A stretch of DNA of 64,000 nt. Origin: Alkalimonas collagenimarina. Lineage in GTDB: Bacteria; Pseudomonadota; Gammaproteobacteria; Enterobacterales; Alteromonadaceae. Below, in pieces: positions 33,754 to 43,569 of the stretch (positions within the stretch are counted from its first letter, which is position 1; the number at the start of each line of letters is the position of its first letter). Under the pieces are notes generated by a model. That model saw only the letters and a list, made by a program, of their open reading frames with translations. It was not told the origin of the DNA and did no database searches. A program made the translations under genes and the position numbers. The DNA lies in contig NZ_JAUZVZ010000016.1 in the NCBI RefSeq assembly GCF_030717845.1, positions 1 through 64,000 on the forward strand, in the 5' to 3' direction.

Positions 33754-35169
33754 ATGCATCCCCAATTCATTCACCATGGCGCCGTTAATGGCGTCACAGG
33801 TTCTTGCCATGAGTATGTGATTGCTGAGCAGTACAGCGTTCTGGTTGATTGTGGTTTGTTTCAGGGCGATGAAACCGCTGCTGGTGGTTCTGCTGGTTCA
33901 CCCAGCATAGAGTTCGATTTGTCTCGGGTACAGGCGCTACTGGTGACCCATGTGCACATTGATCATGTCGGGCGTATTCCGTATTTACTGGCGGCTGGTT
34001 TTCGCGGGCCAATTTACTGCACGGAAGCCTCAGCTGCGTTGCTGCCACTGGTACTGGAAGATGCCTTAAAAGTGGGTGTCACACGCGATGCCAAGCTGAT
34101 TAAGACGTTTTTAAAGGTGCTGCAGCGGCAGTTGGTGCCTTGTCGCTATAAAGAGTGGTGTGATTTACCATCACCGCCTGCTGGCTCGAAGGGGTTGCAA
34201 GCACAGGTGCGTTTTCAGGTGGCTGGCCATATTCTGGGATCGGCCTATCTGGAAATACGGCATCGCATCGCCAGCAAGCAGCCCTGGTTTTATACGGTGT
34301 TTTCTGGCGATCTGGGAGCGCCACACACCCCCTTGTTGCCAGCGCCAAAGCCGCCCTATAAAGCTGATGTCGTGGTGTTGGAAAGCACCTATGGTGATCG
34401 TGAGCATGAAGACAGGCGCAAGCGCAGTCAGCGGTTGCAACAAACCTTGCTGCATGCATTACAAGATAATGGCACTGTGTTGTTTCCGGCTTTTAGTATT
34501 GGCCGTACCCAGGAGTTGTTGTACGAACTGGAAGGGCTGATCCACCGTTTGCGCGGACAGAAAATTCATCAGCATTTACGCTGGGATGAACTGCAGGTGA
34601 TTGTAGATTCACCGTTGGCGGCTCGGTTTACGGCGGCGTATCGGCAATTGAAGCCACACTGGGATGCGGAAGCAAAAAAACGGCTGCGCCAGGGTCGTCA
34701 TCCGCTTAACTTTGAGCAATTAATCACGGTGGATAGTGCTGCCGGGCATCACCAATTGGTGCAACGCTTAGCGCAAAGTCGCTTGCCCGCTGTAGTGATC
34801 GCCGCCAGTGGAATGTGCGAAGGTGGCCGTGTGGTGAACTATCTGAAGCAAATGCTGCCTGACCCTGTGCATCAGGTGGTGTTTGTCGGTTATCAGGCAC
34901 GCGGTACACTTGGCGCTGCTATTTTGCGTTATGGCAACCGGCCGGATGGTTATGCCATGATAGATGGTGAAAAAATCTCTATTCGGGCTGAAATTATCAG
35001 CTTGGGAGGCTATTCAGCCCATGCTGATAAAAAAGATTTGTTAAACTTTGTTGGCCGGATGCGGCATAAACCCACCGAAGTGCGTATAGTGCATGGTGAT
35101 GAGCCGGCCAAGCAAAGTTTACGTCATTCATTTTTAGTTCAAAATATTAATGCTATTATTGCGCGCTAG
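33754..35169 (+). CDS. Metallo-beta-lactamase/beta-CASP RNase-like protein
   Basis: The 471-residue protein is a CPSF73/KH-less beta-CASP hydrolase, probably an RNA-processing nuclease in the cytoplasm. It has THVHIDHVGRIP (HxHxDH zinc motif) and SGDLGAP. The beta-CASP part shows FPAFSIGRTQELL, the ASGMCEGGRVVNYL region, QARGTLG, and the final SAHADKKDLL metal-binding His. ATG 33754, seven bases after AAGGA, is chosen over the upstream frame start at 33727. It is not a known polysaccharide gene. Its place here may be older than the surrounding locus. Confidence 0.87.
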   Translation: MHPQFIHHGAVNGVTGSCHEYVIAEQYSVLVDCGLFQGDETAAGGSAGSPSIEFDLSRVQALLVTHVHIDHVGRIPYLLAAGFRGPIYCTEASAALLPLVLEDALKVGVTRDAKLIKTFLKVLQRQLVPCRYKEWCDLPSPPAGSKGLQAQVRFQVAGHILGSAYLEIRHRIASKQPWFYTVFSGDLGAPHTPLLPAPKPPYKADVVVLESTYGDREHEDRRKRSQRLQQTLLHALQDNGTVLFPAFSIGRTQELLYELEGLIHRLRGQKIHQHLRWDELQVIVDSPLAARFTAAYRQLKPHWDAEAKKRLRQGRHPLNFEQLITVDSAAGHHQLVQRLAQSRLPAVVIAASGMCEGGRVVNYLKQMLPDPVHQVVFVGYQARGTLGAAILRYGNRPDGYAMIDGEKISIRAEIISLGGYSAHADKKDLLNFVGRMRHKPTEVRIVHGDEPAKQSLRHSFLVQNINAIIAR

Positions 35170-35199
35170 TCATTCTTACATTAGGGAAAACAGCAGATA

Positions 35200-36375
35200 A
35201 TGTCGGGTTTAAATATCGCCATAGCCGGGACAGGTTATGTGGGCTTATCGAATGCCATGCTACTAGCACAGCACAATAAGGTGATCGCTGTGGATATCGT
35301 GGCAGAAAAAGTGGCCATGTTAAATGCGGGCCAGTCGCCGATTGATGATGCTGAGATTGCAGACTTTCTTACCAATAAGCCTCTAAACTTTCAAGCCACG
35401 ATGGATAAAGCTGCCGCTTACAGCCATGCAGACTTTGTTATTATTGCTACTCCGACGGATTACGACCCTGAAACCAACTTTTTTAATACCAGTAGCGTTG
35501 AGGCTGTGATCCGGGACGTGATGCAAGTGAACCCTTCGGCAGTGATGATCATTAAATCCACGGTTCCGGTTGGCTTTACTGCGAATTTACGCAAAAAAAT
35601 GACAACCGATAATCTGATTTTTTCGCCCGAATTCCTCCGGGAAGGCCGGGCTTTGTACGATAACCTGTATCCATCGCGTATTATTGTGGGGGAACGCTCT
35701 GAGCGAGCTCAGCGCTTTGCTGACTTGTTGTGCCAAGGTGCTATCAAGCAGGATATTCCGGTACTGTTTACCGACAATACCGAAGCCGAAGCCATTAAAT
35801 TGTTTTCCAATACCTATTTGGCGATGCGGGTTGCTTACTTTAACGAGCTTGATAGCTATGCTGAGAGTCATGGTCTGGATTCACGGCAAATTATTGATGG
35901 TGTTGGGCTCGACCCTCGTATTGGCAATCATTACAATAACCCTAGCTTTGGTTATGGCGGCTATTGTTTGCCAAAAGATACCAAGCAGCTGCTGGCCAAT
36001 TATCAGGATGTACCAAACAACATTATTCAGGCGATTGTTGATGCGAATCGTACCCGCAAAGATTACATTGCTGAAGCCATTCTAAAGCGTAAGCCCAAGG
36101 TAGTCGGTGTTTACCGGTTAGTGATGAAGACTGGTTCTGATAACTTCAGAGCCTCAGCGATTCAGGGCATCATGAAGCGCATTAAGGCCAAAGGCATTGA
36201 AGTGATCGTGTTTGAGCCTGAATTGCAGGTTGATTCATTTTATCATTCCCGGGTGATCCGTGACCTGAACGAATTTAAACAGCTATCTGATGTGATTGTT
36301 GCCAACCGGCGTAGCGATGCATTAAGTGATGTTGCTGAGAAAGTATATACCCGGGATTTGTTCGGGAACGACTAA
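35200..36375 (+). CDS. ugd: UDP-glucose 6-dehydrogenase
   Basis: Ugd oxidises UDP-glucose twice to UDP-glucuronate. The 391-residue protein has NAD-binding [13 protein letters not shown] at its start, [26 protein letters not shown], and the catalytic cysteine in [14 protein letters not shown]. Its length matches the E. coli-type short Ugd. It is followed after 11 bases by galU, which makes its substrate, so the two form a unit supplying acidic sugar. Confidence 0.95.
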   Translation: MSGLNIAIAGTGYVGLSNAMLLAQHNKVIAVDIVAEKVAMLNAGQSPIDDAEIADFLTNKPLNFQATMDKAAAYSHADFVIIATPTDYDPETNFFNTSSVEAVIRDVMQVNPSAVMIIKSTVPVGFTANLRKKMTTDNLIFSPEFLREGRALYDNLYPSRIIVGERSERAQRFADLLCQGAIKQDIPVLFTDNTEAEAIKLFSNTYLAMRVAYFNELDSYAESHGLDSRQIIDGVGLDPRIGNHYNNPSFGYGGYCLPKDTKQLLANYQDVPNNIIQAIVDANRTRKDYIAEAILKRKPKVVGVYRLVMKTGSDNFRASAIQGIMKRIKAKGIEVIVFEPELQVDSFYHSRVIRDLNEFKQLSDVIVANRRSDALSDVAEKVYTRDLFGND

Positions 36376-36386
36376 AAGGGAGTCTT

Positions 36387-37310
36387 ATGAACGTCGAAAA
36401 AGCTGTGATCCCCGTTGCGGGATTAGGAACCAGGATGTTACCTGCCACCAAAGCTATCCCGAAGGAAATGCTGCCTGTGGTTGATAAACCATTGATCCAG
36501 TATGTGGTCAAGGAGTGCATTGCGGCCGGTATTAAGCATATTGTACTGGTGACGCATTCGTCTAAAAACTCGATTGAAAACCACTTTGACAAAAGCTTTG
36601 AGCTGGAGTCGATGTTAGAAAAGCGGGTGAAGCGTCAGTTGCTGGATGAAGTGCAAGGGATCTGCCCGAAAGATGTCACTATCATGCATGTTCGTCAGGG
36701 GGAAGCCAAAGGGTTAGGGCATGCTGTACTTTGTGCGTTACCGTTAATTGGTGAATCACCATTTGCTGTGGTGTTACCTGATGTATTGGTCGATGGATAC
36801 GACAGCGATTTACGCAAAGATAACCTGGCAAAAATGGTACAGCTCTTTGCTGAAAGTGGGACCAGTCAGGTTATGGTCGAGCCGGTACCTATTGAAAGCG
36901 TCAGTAGCTATGGTGTGGCCGATGTCGCAGGGCATCAGTTGATGACGAATCAGTCATCGCGCATGACCGCGATTGTGGAAAAACCAAAGCAAGAAGAAGC
37001 ACCGTCCAATTTGGCGGTTGTTGGTCGCTATGTGTTCAGTGCTAACATTTGGCCTTGCCTGAAAAAAACACCAGTTGGGGCAGGTGATGAAATTCAGTTA
37101 ACCGACGCCATTGCCATGCTGATGGAGAAAGAAGCGGTTAATGCCTATCACATTGCCGGTCGAAGTCACGATTGCGGTAATAAATTAGGATATATGGCTG
37201 CTTTTGTCGAGTATGGCATGCGTGACCCTGTTTTAGGAGCGGAGTTTCGGCAGTTTTTACAGCGGTTGCTTGTCGAAAAGCCACTCTTACCTGAGGATGC
37301 GGCATCTTGA
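36387..37310 (+). CDS. galU: UTP-glucose-1-phosphate uridylyltransferase
   Basis: GalU makes UDP-glucose from UTP and glucose-1-phosphate. The 307-residue protein shows the nucleotide-binding [40 protein letters not shown]-like [11 protein letters not shown], and [11 protein letters not shown]. It is a standard length. It lies between ugd and the WbpM-like gene on the same strand. A GCGGCATC/GATGCCGC hairpin spans its last codons and stop, but the T run is poor. Confidence 0.95.
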   Translation: MNVEKAVIPVAGLGTRMLPATKAIPKEMLPVVDKPLIQYVVKECIAAGIKHIVLVTHSSKNSIENHFDKSFELESMLEKRVKRQLLDEVQGICPKDVTIMHVRQGEAKGLGHAVLCALPLIGESPFAVVLPDVLVDGYDSDLRKDNLAKMVQLFAESGTSQVMVEPVPIESVSSYGVADVAGHQLMTNQSSRMTAIVEKPKQEEAPSNLAVVGRYVFSANIWPCLKKTPVGAGDEIQLTDAIAMLMEKEAVNAYHIAGRSHDCGNKLGYMAAFVEYGMRDPVLGAEFRQFLQRLLVEKPLLPEDAAS

Positions 37311-37393
37311 TGCCGCGCCAGAGTTTTGCGCAAAGATAACTTTACGTTATACTCTCGCTGTTTTGTTTTGCATTGGGCCTTTGGAGAATCATT

Positions 37394-39373
37394 GTGCTGA
37401 GCTGGTTATTAAACCTTCCGCGTTCGTTTAAACGTATTATTTTGGTGTGCGCCGACATTGGTTTTCTGATGTTTTCTTTGGTCGTCGCTTACTTTCTGAC
37501 CCAAAATGGCTCTATGGTCTCGGTGCCTGATATCGCCTTGTCTTTTGCTATATCGTTACCTATCACCTTGTTTATTTTTACAAAGTTGGGACTTTATCGT
37601 GCGGTGATACGGTACATTGGTCAGCATGCGCTGGGTGCGGTGTTGGCCGGTATTGTTTCCAGCGCTTTTGTACTGACCTTATTGTTTGCAGTGTTTCACG
37701 TTGAAGATAAAGGCAATCTCATTTTTGTATACGCCTTGATTGCATTGTTGACATCCGGCGGTAGCCGTTTGTTGGCCCGGATGTTTTTGGTGCAACGCAA
37801 TAATGCACATAAAGAGCGGGTACTGATTTATGGCGCAGGCTCAGCTGGCCGGCAACTGGCTTTGTCACTGTTTAATGGTGAGCAGTACCATCCGGTGTTG
37901 TTTGTTGATGATGATGCAACCTTACAGCGCTCGACTATTTTGGGTATTCCGGTTGGTAACCCGGTTCATATTGCCAGCCTGGCGAAAGCGTACAGCATCA
38001 ATCGTGTTTTACTCGCAATTCCTTCCGTTGGGCGCTCCCGCCGCCGGGATGTGTTGGATAAACTGGAAGAGTTGCCAGTGCCTGTGCAGTCCATTCCCGG
38101 CATGAGTGACTTGGTGGATGGTGCCATGCGCATCGATGAGTTGCAGGATGTAAAAATTGAAGACTTGCTGGGGCGTGACGCAGTATCTCCTAAATTGAAG
38201 TTAATGCATGCCAATATTCGCGGTAAAGTCGTCATGGTTACCGGAGCCGGTGGTTCTATTGGTTCAGAGCTCTGTCGTCAAATTATCCACTACGAACCCA
38301 AAAGTCTGATCTTGTTTGAGATCTCAGAGTATGCGTTGTACAGCATAGAGCAGGAGATTTCGTCCATTATCAGTAAAGAGCAGTTGGATATTGAGCTACT
38401 GCCCATGATGGGAACGGTTCAGCGCCGCAGCCGGATTGAAACGGTGATGAAGAGCTTTTCAGTACAAACCGTTTACCATGCCGCAGCCTATAAACATGTG
38501 CCCTTGGTGGAATACAATGTGGTGGAAGGGGTTCGTAACAATGTTTTTGGTACCTGGTATGCTGCTGAAGCTGCTATAGCGGCTGGGGTAGAAAATTTTG
38601 TATTGATTTCAACCGATAAAGCAGTGCGGCCAACCAATGTGATGGGGGCATCCAAGCGCCTGGCTGAGCTGGTGCTGCAGGCATTGTCGCAACGCCAGAG
38701 CTACACTCGTTTTTGCATGGTACGTTTTGGTAATGTGCTTGGTTCCTCTGGCTCAGTGGTACCGCTGTTTCGTGAGCAAATCCGTCGTGGTGGTCCGGTA
38801 ACCGTGACTCACAAAGAAATTATCCGTTATTTTATGACCATCCCGGAAGCGGCTCAGTTGGTGATTCAGGCCGGGGCTATGGGGCAAGGTGGTGATGTTT
38901 TCGTATTGGATATGGGGGAGCCGGTACGGATTGCTGATTTAGCCAAGCGAATGATCCATTTGATGGGTCTGGAAGTCAAAGATGCTCAACATCCAAATGG
39001 TGATATCGAAATTCGTTATACGGGGCTACGGCCGGGTGAAAAACTGTATGAAGAACTATTGATTGGTGAAAATGTTCGACAAACAGATCATCCTCGTATA
39101 ATGGCGGCGGATGAAATTTGCCTGGATTGGAGCGAAATGATGCCATTGTTGCAGGAATTGGATCACCACTGCCATCATTTCTCAGTAAAGAGTATTATTC
39201 AGTTGTTACGTAATGCTCCTGCTGAGTTCTTTTATCAGGAAGCTCCGAGTGATCTGGTGTACAATGTGACTAATTCGCAGGCCACAGATGAGCTAACCGG
39301 GCCAACCTTGTTGGTCGATAATGTTGCCAAACCAGCGGTGATGAATGAAGTTGAAGCTAAGTTGGCCCCCTAA
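37394..39373 (+). CDS. WbpM/CapD-type nucleotide-sugar 4,6-dehydratase
   Basis: The 659-residue membrane protein has four N-terminal membrane segments (about 10-120). A first Rossmann-like domain carries YGAGSAGRQLALSL, and a catalytic SDR domain carries VTGAGGSIGSELCRQI. WbpM-group enzymes convert UDP-GlcNAc to UDP-4-keto-6-deoxy-GlcNAc. The Met-based or Tyr-based catalytic triad region reads STDKAVRPTNVMGASKR, with Met in the Tyr position, as in large WbpM homologues. GTG 37394, seven bases after GGAG, is taken as the start. It ends the O-antigen block. Confidence 0.9.
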   Translation: MLSWLLNLPRSFKRIILVCADIGFLMFSLVVAYFLTQNGSMVSVPDIALSFAISLPITLFIFTKLGLYRAVIRYIGQHALGAVLAGIVSSAFVLTLLFAVFHVEDKGNLIFVYALIALLTSGGSRLLARMFLVQRNNAHKERVLIYGAGSAGRQLALSLFNGEQYHPVLFVDDDATLQRSTILGIPVGNPVHIASLAKAYSINRVLLAIPSVGRSRRRDVLDKLEELPVPVQSIPGMSDLVDGAMRIDELQDVKIEDLLGRDAVSPKLKLMHANIRGKVVMVTGAGGSIGSELCRQIIHYEPKSLILFEISEYALYSIEQEISSIISKEQLDIELLPMMGTVQRRSRIETVMKSFSVQTVYHAAAYKHVPLVEYNVVEGVRNNVFGTWYAAEAAIAAGVENFVLISTDKAVRPTNVMGASKRLAELVLQALSQRQSYTRFCMVRFGNVLGSSGSVVPLFREQIRRGGPVTVTHKEIIRYFMTIPEAAQLVIQAGAMGQGGDVFVLDMGEPVRIADLAKRMIHLMGLEVKDAQHPNGDIEIRYTGLRPGEKLYEELLIGENVRQTDHPRIMAADEICLDWSEMMPLLQELDHHCHHFSVKSIIQLLRNAPAEFFYQEAPSDLVYNVTNSQATDELTGPTLLVDNVAKPAVMNEVEAKLAP

Positions 39374-39485
39374 CTTGTTATGAAATGTAAATATTCAGAT
39401 TTTCAGCGTGAAGTGCTTGTTTTTAGCCACTCTATCGTTTACTCTAATCACATTATTCGTAATGCAATCATTTGAGGGATCTTTA

Positions 39486-39812
39486 ATGAAAAAAGTATTT
39501 ATTGCAATGGCAGCTACTCTGGCATTCACTGCTGGTAGTGTTGCTGCTCAAGACCAGGCTGGCGGAAGCGCCGCTGGTGCTTTTGGTGATGTTAAAACTG
39601 AACATGTTGTGGCTGGTGTTGTTGGTGTTGCAGTTGCTGCAGCTATCATCTCTAACAGCCGTAGTACGTCTATTGATGACGGCGGCGGTGAAGATTGTGG
39701 TCCGGGTGAAGAGCTGGTTGACGGCGAGTGTCAGCCAATTGAACCACCAGTGACTGGCACAGTTACCGGCACCGGTACTGGCACCATGACAGTAACGACC
39801 ACTGGCGGCTAA
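39486..39812 (+). CDS. Small secreted Gly/Thr-rich protein, YjbE/GfcA-like
   Basis: The 108-residue product has a signal peptide (MKKVFIAMAATLAFTAGSVAAQ). A hydrophobic Ala/Val segment (about 40-58) follows, then an acidic DDGGGEDCGPGEELVDGECQP patch with two cysteines and a Thr/Gly repeat tail (GTVTGTGTGTMTVTTTGG). Short proteins of this design head the yjbEFGH and gfcABCDE operons of E. coli. Codon use favours GCT, GGT and GTT, suggesting high expression. ATG 39486 follows GAGGG by seven bases. A terminator directly after it probably limits transcription into the following genes. Confidence 0.72.
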   Translation: MKKVFIAMAATLAFTAGSVAAQDQAGGSAAGAFGDVKTEHVVAGVVGVAVAAAIISNSRSTSIDDGGGEDCGPGEELVDGECQPIEPPVTGTVTGTGTGTMTVTTTGG

Positions 39813-39835
39813 GCTCGTTTCAGTGTTGATTATTT

Positions 39836-39859
39836 AAGCCGCCTTACAGGCGGCTTTTT
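39836..39859 (+). terminator. Intrinsic terminator inside the yjb-like operon
   Basis: AAGCCGCC pairs with GGCGGCTT across a TTACA loop, followed by TTT and A. It lies between the small secreted protein and the lipoprotein gene. The short T run suggests partial read-through, giving more of the first product than of the later ones. Confidence 0.75.
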
Positions 39860-39941
39860 AATGCGTATTGCTTTGATGAACTCAGGATGAATAAGCTTTG
39901 AAAAGCTATGTTTTCGTGAGTTCTATTTGGTTGAGCTTTAA

Positions 39942-40646
39942 ATGGATGCAACGTTGAAACGATTTTTTTTCCGGCTCATTGCGGTGTCAGGCCTGGCGAG
40001 TATGGTGTTGGCGTGTGGCGGCACACCAAGGGTCTATTATAATGATTTGAAAACAGCTTTTTCTACCACACCTGATGTCGAGCTGACCTTGGATCAGGTT
40101 CAAAGCTCCTCTTATGACTTGCTGTATGTTCGTGTGAATGATGGCCCGCGTGTGGCTTTAACACTGGCTTTTCTTGAGCATGGTCAGCATAAATGGGTTT
40201 CTGCTGATTCAGCCGTTCTGGTGCTGGAGCAAGGACGATTGGTTCGTAGTGCGAATTTCACTACTGAGCTGAACTTTGTCAGCAATACTCACTCAGACCC
40301 ACTGAAACAAGGACCTGATCAGTTAGCTCAAGCCGCCTCTTGGCTTCGGTTGGTGGATTGGGGGATGGGTGCGAGTGGTTATGCCATGGAGTCTGGTTTT
40401 CGTGAAGTGAAAATGGAAACATTACAACTGTTTGAGCAGGCGATCCCGACCCGGGTATTTGTTGAAACGGTTCACTTGCCGGATATTGACAAAAGCTTTC
40501 AAAATTACTTCTGGTTTGACGCCCAAAGTGGCTTGTTAGTCAAAAGTGAGCAACAACTAACCCATCAAGGACCTACGTTGGAATTTACTTATATAAGTCC
40601 GTTGGCCCGGCAGCTTAAAATGGTCATTGAGTCGCCTTCACCATGA
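39942..40646 (+). CDS. yjbF: YjbF/GfcB-family capsule lipoprotein
   Basis: The 234-residue protein has a lipoprotein-type signal with a candidate lipobox ending VLAC (Cys25), so it is probably anchored in the outer membrane. The body (SSSYDLLYVRVNDGPRVALTLAF, then NFWFDAQSGLLVKS-like YFWFDAQSGLLVKSEQ) matches YjbF/GfcB. The family supports group 4 capsule or other exopolysaccharide secretion. Its stop overlaps the next start (ATGA). Exact mechanism is unknown. Confidence 0.82.
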   Translation: MDATLKRFFFRLIAVSGLASMVLACGGTPRVYYNDLKTAFSTTPDVELTLDQVQSSSYDLLYVRVNDGPRVALTLAFLEHGQHKWVSADSAVLVLEQGRLVRSANFTTELNFVSNTHSDPLKQGPDQLAQAASWLRLVDWGMGASGYAMESGFREVKMETLQLFEQAIPTRVFVETVHLPDIDKSFQNYFWFDAQSGLLVKSEQQLTHQGPTLEFTYISPLARQLKMVIESPSP

Positions 40647-41419
40647 GATACTTCCGTTATACCTTATTACTTATCTTGATGTTGTCTACATCGAGTCTTG
40701 TTGCTTCTGATACGTCTGATCAATCAGTTTCGCAGATCGTTGTTGAGGTCCAGCTCGGTGATCAGCTTCTGCAGTTTACCGAGCAGCCACGGTTACTTGA
40801 TGTATTGCAGTATGCAATTACGAATGCCAGTACCTATTGGCCCGCAGCTAGCTTGCATCGGCGGGATGAGCGTATGCAGGAGAAGCAGCAGCAATTTTTG
40901 CAGCAACTACAGCAACTACGCGATCATTACCAGACGAAAAAGCAACAACACAAAGCGAATGCGATTCAGTTGTTGTATTTGCAAGTTCGGCAATGGCGGG
41001 TTGCGTCTCGGATCCCTATCGTCATTGATGTAGACAAAGCCCGTACCCAGTTGGCATTTAATCCACAATTGGATGAGGGAGCGTATTATTTATCAGTTCC
41101 TACACGCCCTCGCGTGATACACCCGATTGGTTTGTATCAAGAGGCGGCACCGATGCAGCATCAACGAGCTACGCCTGCTAAGGACTATTTGGTGTCTGGT
41201 TATCGGTTACCGCTTTCGGCGCGGAGCCATGTATGGATACTGCAGCCTGATGCGACGGTGAAGCAGGTTGGTGTTGCCTACTGGAATCGTCAGTATGATG
41301 AGTTGCAACCTGGCGCGCAGCTGTTGATCCCCTTTGCTCCGCGAGCGTTACCGCGTGCTTACCGTCATTTAAACGATGATTTATTAGAACTTGCGCTTCA
41401 TAGGATAGTGGTTGAATGA
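40643..41419 (+). CDS. yjbG: GfcC/YjbG-family capsule biosynthesis protein
   Basis: This 258-residue periplasmic protein has a signal peptide ending near residue 22. GfcC-like features follow: LLDVLQYAITNASTYWPAA, a Gln/Lys-rich helix (about 75-105) and a C-terminal domain (HVWILQPDATVKQVGVAYWN, LLIPFAPRALP) resembling a SLBB/beta-grasp fold. It overlaps both neighbours by four bases. It probably works with the YjbH-like outer-membrane protein in polysaccharide export. Confidence 0.82.
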   Translation: MRYFRYTLLLILMLSTSSLVASDTSDQSVSQIVVEVQLGDQLLQFTEQPRLLDVLQYAITNASTYWPAASLHRRDERMQEKQQQFLQQLQQLRDHYQTKKQQHKANAIQLLYLQVRQWRVASRIPIVIDVDKARTQLAFNPQLDEGAYYLSVPTRPRVIHPIGLYQEAAPMQHQRATPAKDYLVSGYRLPLSARSHVWILQPDATVKQVGVAYWNRQYDELQPGAQLLIPFAPRALPRAYRHLNDDLLELALHRIVVE

Positions 41420-43512
41420 AAAAACGGATGTTGTCTGTTGCTATTGGGCTTGCTTTGGCCCCATGGACGGCTGCCTTAGCAGAGAATGGGTTTACTTCGC
41501 GGGAGTTTTTCTTGTCAGAAGCAGCTCATGGTGGGACTGGTTTAATTCAAACGCCAACAGCCCGTATGAAGCAAGCGGGTAGTTTCAGCATAAATTACTC
41601 TGATAACGAAGAGTATCGCTTCTGGTCCGCGAGCATACAGCTTTTTCCCTGGATGGAGTCGACGGTTCGGTACACCGATGTTCGTACCCAACTTTATAGC
41701 CCTTTTCCCGGCTTTAGTGGTGACCAGACTCTTAAAGATAAAGGCATTGATGTTAAGTTCCGTTTGCTGCAAGAGGATTACTGGTGGCCAGAACTCAGTG
41801 TGGGTTTTCGTGATTTTGGCGGTACCGGATTTTTTGACAGTGAGTTTATCAGTGCCAGCAAACGTTTTGGTAATCTGGACGTACATCTTGGCATGGGCTG
41901 GGGATATTTAGGGCGTTCCGATGATATCAGTAACCCCTTTTGTCAGCTTCGCGATTCCTTTTGTCGCCGAGGTGGTGGCTTTGGAGGCCGGGGCGGAAAA
42001 ATTGATTATCAAAACTTTTTTAAAGGGCCAGTTGCTTTGTTTGGTGGCTTGGAATACCAGACGCCATGGCAGCCACTTCGATTAAAGCTTGAATACGAAG
42101 CTAATGATTACTCGCGTGATCGTGCAGGTGATATGGTGCAGGATAGCCGTTGGAATGCTGCTGCGGTGTATCGTTGGAATAATCTGGATGTCAATCTGAA
42201 CTATCAACGTGGCAATACGATGGGTTTTGGCGTGAGTTATGTGATGAATTTTCATCAGTTGCAACAACCAAAAATTGATCGGGCACCACGTGATTTAATG
42301 GCAGAGCGACCCGTCGACGAGCGACCTGTAGATCGGCGCTTACGTGCAATGCTTCGTGCAGAGGCTGGCTATCTGGTCACAAAGTTAAAGGTGACTGATG
42401 AACAGGTCATCTTAGCCGGCTCTCAAGTGAAATACCGTGATTACGATGAGTCCATCAACCGTATCGCCCGTATTTTGGCGACGGAGTTACCTGATACTGT
42501 AACTGAGTACCGCATTATTGAACAAGGCGGAACCTACCCAGTCTTGGAAACCGTGGTTAATGCCACCGAGTTTAAGGCTGCTGCACGCTATGAAAGTTTA
42601 CAACCAGATATCCGGTCCACTTATATTCGTACCGCTCCAGCCACTTATGACGGTACCGAATGGAACTATCAGGCGAGAAACCGTGGATTGGGTTATGGGC
42701 TTGAGACGTTTTGGCTGCAAATGTTCGGAAGCCCTGAAGCTTTTTATATGTTTCAGGGTGGTGTAATGCCATCGGTAGGTTATCGCTTAAATGAGCGGTT
42801 TAGTCTGAACGCAGTGGGGAAAATCACACTAGTTGAGAATTTTGATAAATTTAATTTTACCGTGGATGCAGAGGATACGCCTCTGCCTCGTGTGAGGACC
42901 TACATCAGGGAATATGTAACTCGTAGCCGTTTTACCATGGAAGCACTGTTTGCTAACTACGAGCAGCGCATATTGCCAGATGTTTATGCGCAGGCCTACG
43001 GTGGTTATCTGGAAACCATGTACGCAGGTGTTGGCACCGAGGTACTGTATCGTCCTGTTGATAGTGCCTGGGCTATTGGCTTTGATCTCAACTATGTTCA
43101 GCAACGTTCATTCGAAAGTGATTTTGCTTTGCGTGATTACAAGGTATTGACTGGTCATGTTAACGTGTATTGGGAGCCTGAGTTTTTAGAGGACACTCGA
43201 CTTACCTTCAATATTGGTCGTTATTTAGCCCGTGATACCGGCGTCACCTTTGATTTTACTAAACGATTTGATAGCGGTATTCAGGTTGGTGCTTTCGCTG
43301 CAATTACTAATGTGTCAGCTGAGGATTATGGTGAAGGTAGCTTTACGAAAGGATTTTATCTGCAAATCCCATTTGATCTGATGTCGTTGCGGCCATCGCG
43401 TGGTGGTGGTTACATCCCATGGATCCCGATAGCTCGTGATGGAGGCCAACCGCTGAACCGGCCCAATAAGTTAATTGATAGCACTGAGCGACGTTCCCGG
43501 TTTGGTGGTTAA
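41416..43512 (+). CDS. yjbH: YjbH/GfcD-family outer-membrane protein
   Basis: The 698-residue protein carries a signal peptide (MKKRMLSVAIGLALAPWTAALA). The YjbH domain begins GTGLIQTPTARMKQAGSFSINYS, with alternating aromatic beta-strands typical of an outer-membrane barrel. A middle region (about 320-400) lacks strands and may be periplasmic. It ends with further strands and an Arg-rich tail. It is the last gene of the capsule operon, and a bidirectional terminator lies just after it. Likely role is polysaccharide export or anchoring. Confidence 0.87.
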   Translation: MKKRMLSVAIGLALAPWTAALAENGFTSREFFLSEAAHGGTGLIQTPTARMKQAGSFSINYSDNEEYRFWSASIQLFPWMESTVRYTDVRTQLYSPFPGFSGDQTLKDKGIDVKFRLLQEDYWWPELSVGFRDFGGTGFFDSEFISASKRFGNLDVHLGMGWGYLGRSDDISNPFCQLRDSFCRRGGGFGGRGGKIDYQNFFKGPVALFGGLEYQTPWQPLRLKLEYEANDYSRDRAGDMVQDSRWNAAAVYRWNNLDVNLNYQRGNTMGFGVSYVMNFHQLQQPKIDRAPRDLMAERPVDERPVDRRLRAMLRAEAGYLVTKLKVTDEQVILAGSQVKYRDYDESINRIARILATELPDTVTEYRIIEQGGTYPVLETVVNATEFKAAARYESLQPDIRSTYIRTAPATYDGTEWNYQARNRGLGYGLETFWLQMFGSPEAFYMFQGGVMPSVGYRLNERFSLNAVGKITLVENFDKFNFTVDAEDTPLPRVRTYIREYVTRSRFTMEALFANYEQRILPDVYAQAYGGYLETMYAGVGTEVLYRPVDSAWAIGFDLNYVQQRSFESDFALRDYKVLTGHVNVYWEPEFLEDTRLTFNIGRYLARDTGVTFDFTKRFDSGIQVGAFAAITNVSAEDYGEGSFTKGFYLQIPFDLMSLRPSRGGGYIPWIPIARDGGQPLNRPNKLIDSTERRSRFGG

Positions 43513-43539
43513 GCCTTACCGTAAGCCATGCATGGATGC

Positions 43540-43569
43540 AAATACCGCTCTTTAGCGGTATTTCTTTTT
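43540..43569. terminator. Bidirectional intrinsic terminator
   Basis: AAATACCGCT and AGCGGTATTT pair perfectly around CTTT, with CTTTTT on the right. It lies between convergent yjbH and the GTPase gene and overlaps the stop codon of the latter. It should end the yjb-like transcript and perhaps the opposite one. Confidence 0.85.

Noticed and set aside
34100-34540. Overlapping frames of up to 126 codons inside the beta-CASP gene
   Set aside because: They lie within an intact conserved coding region, and their translations are low-quality and unlike any family.
36387-37310. The nucleotidyltransferase at this position as the missing rfbA
   Set aside because: Its motifs ([31 protein letters not shown]) are those of GalU, not of RfbA.
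37299-37316. GCGGCATC/GATGCCGC hairpin at the galU stop as a terminator
   Set aside because: The loop is tiny and the following bases lack a proper T run; it may pause polymerase, but evidence is too weak for a terminator call.
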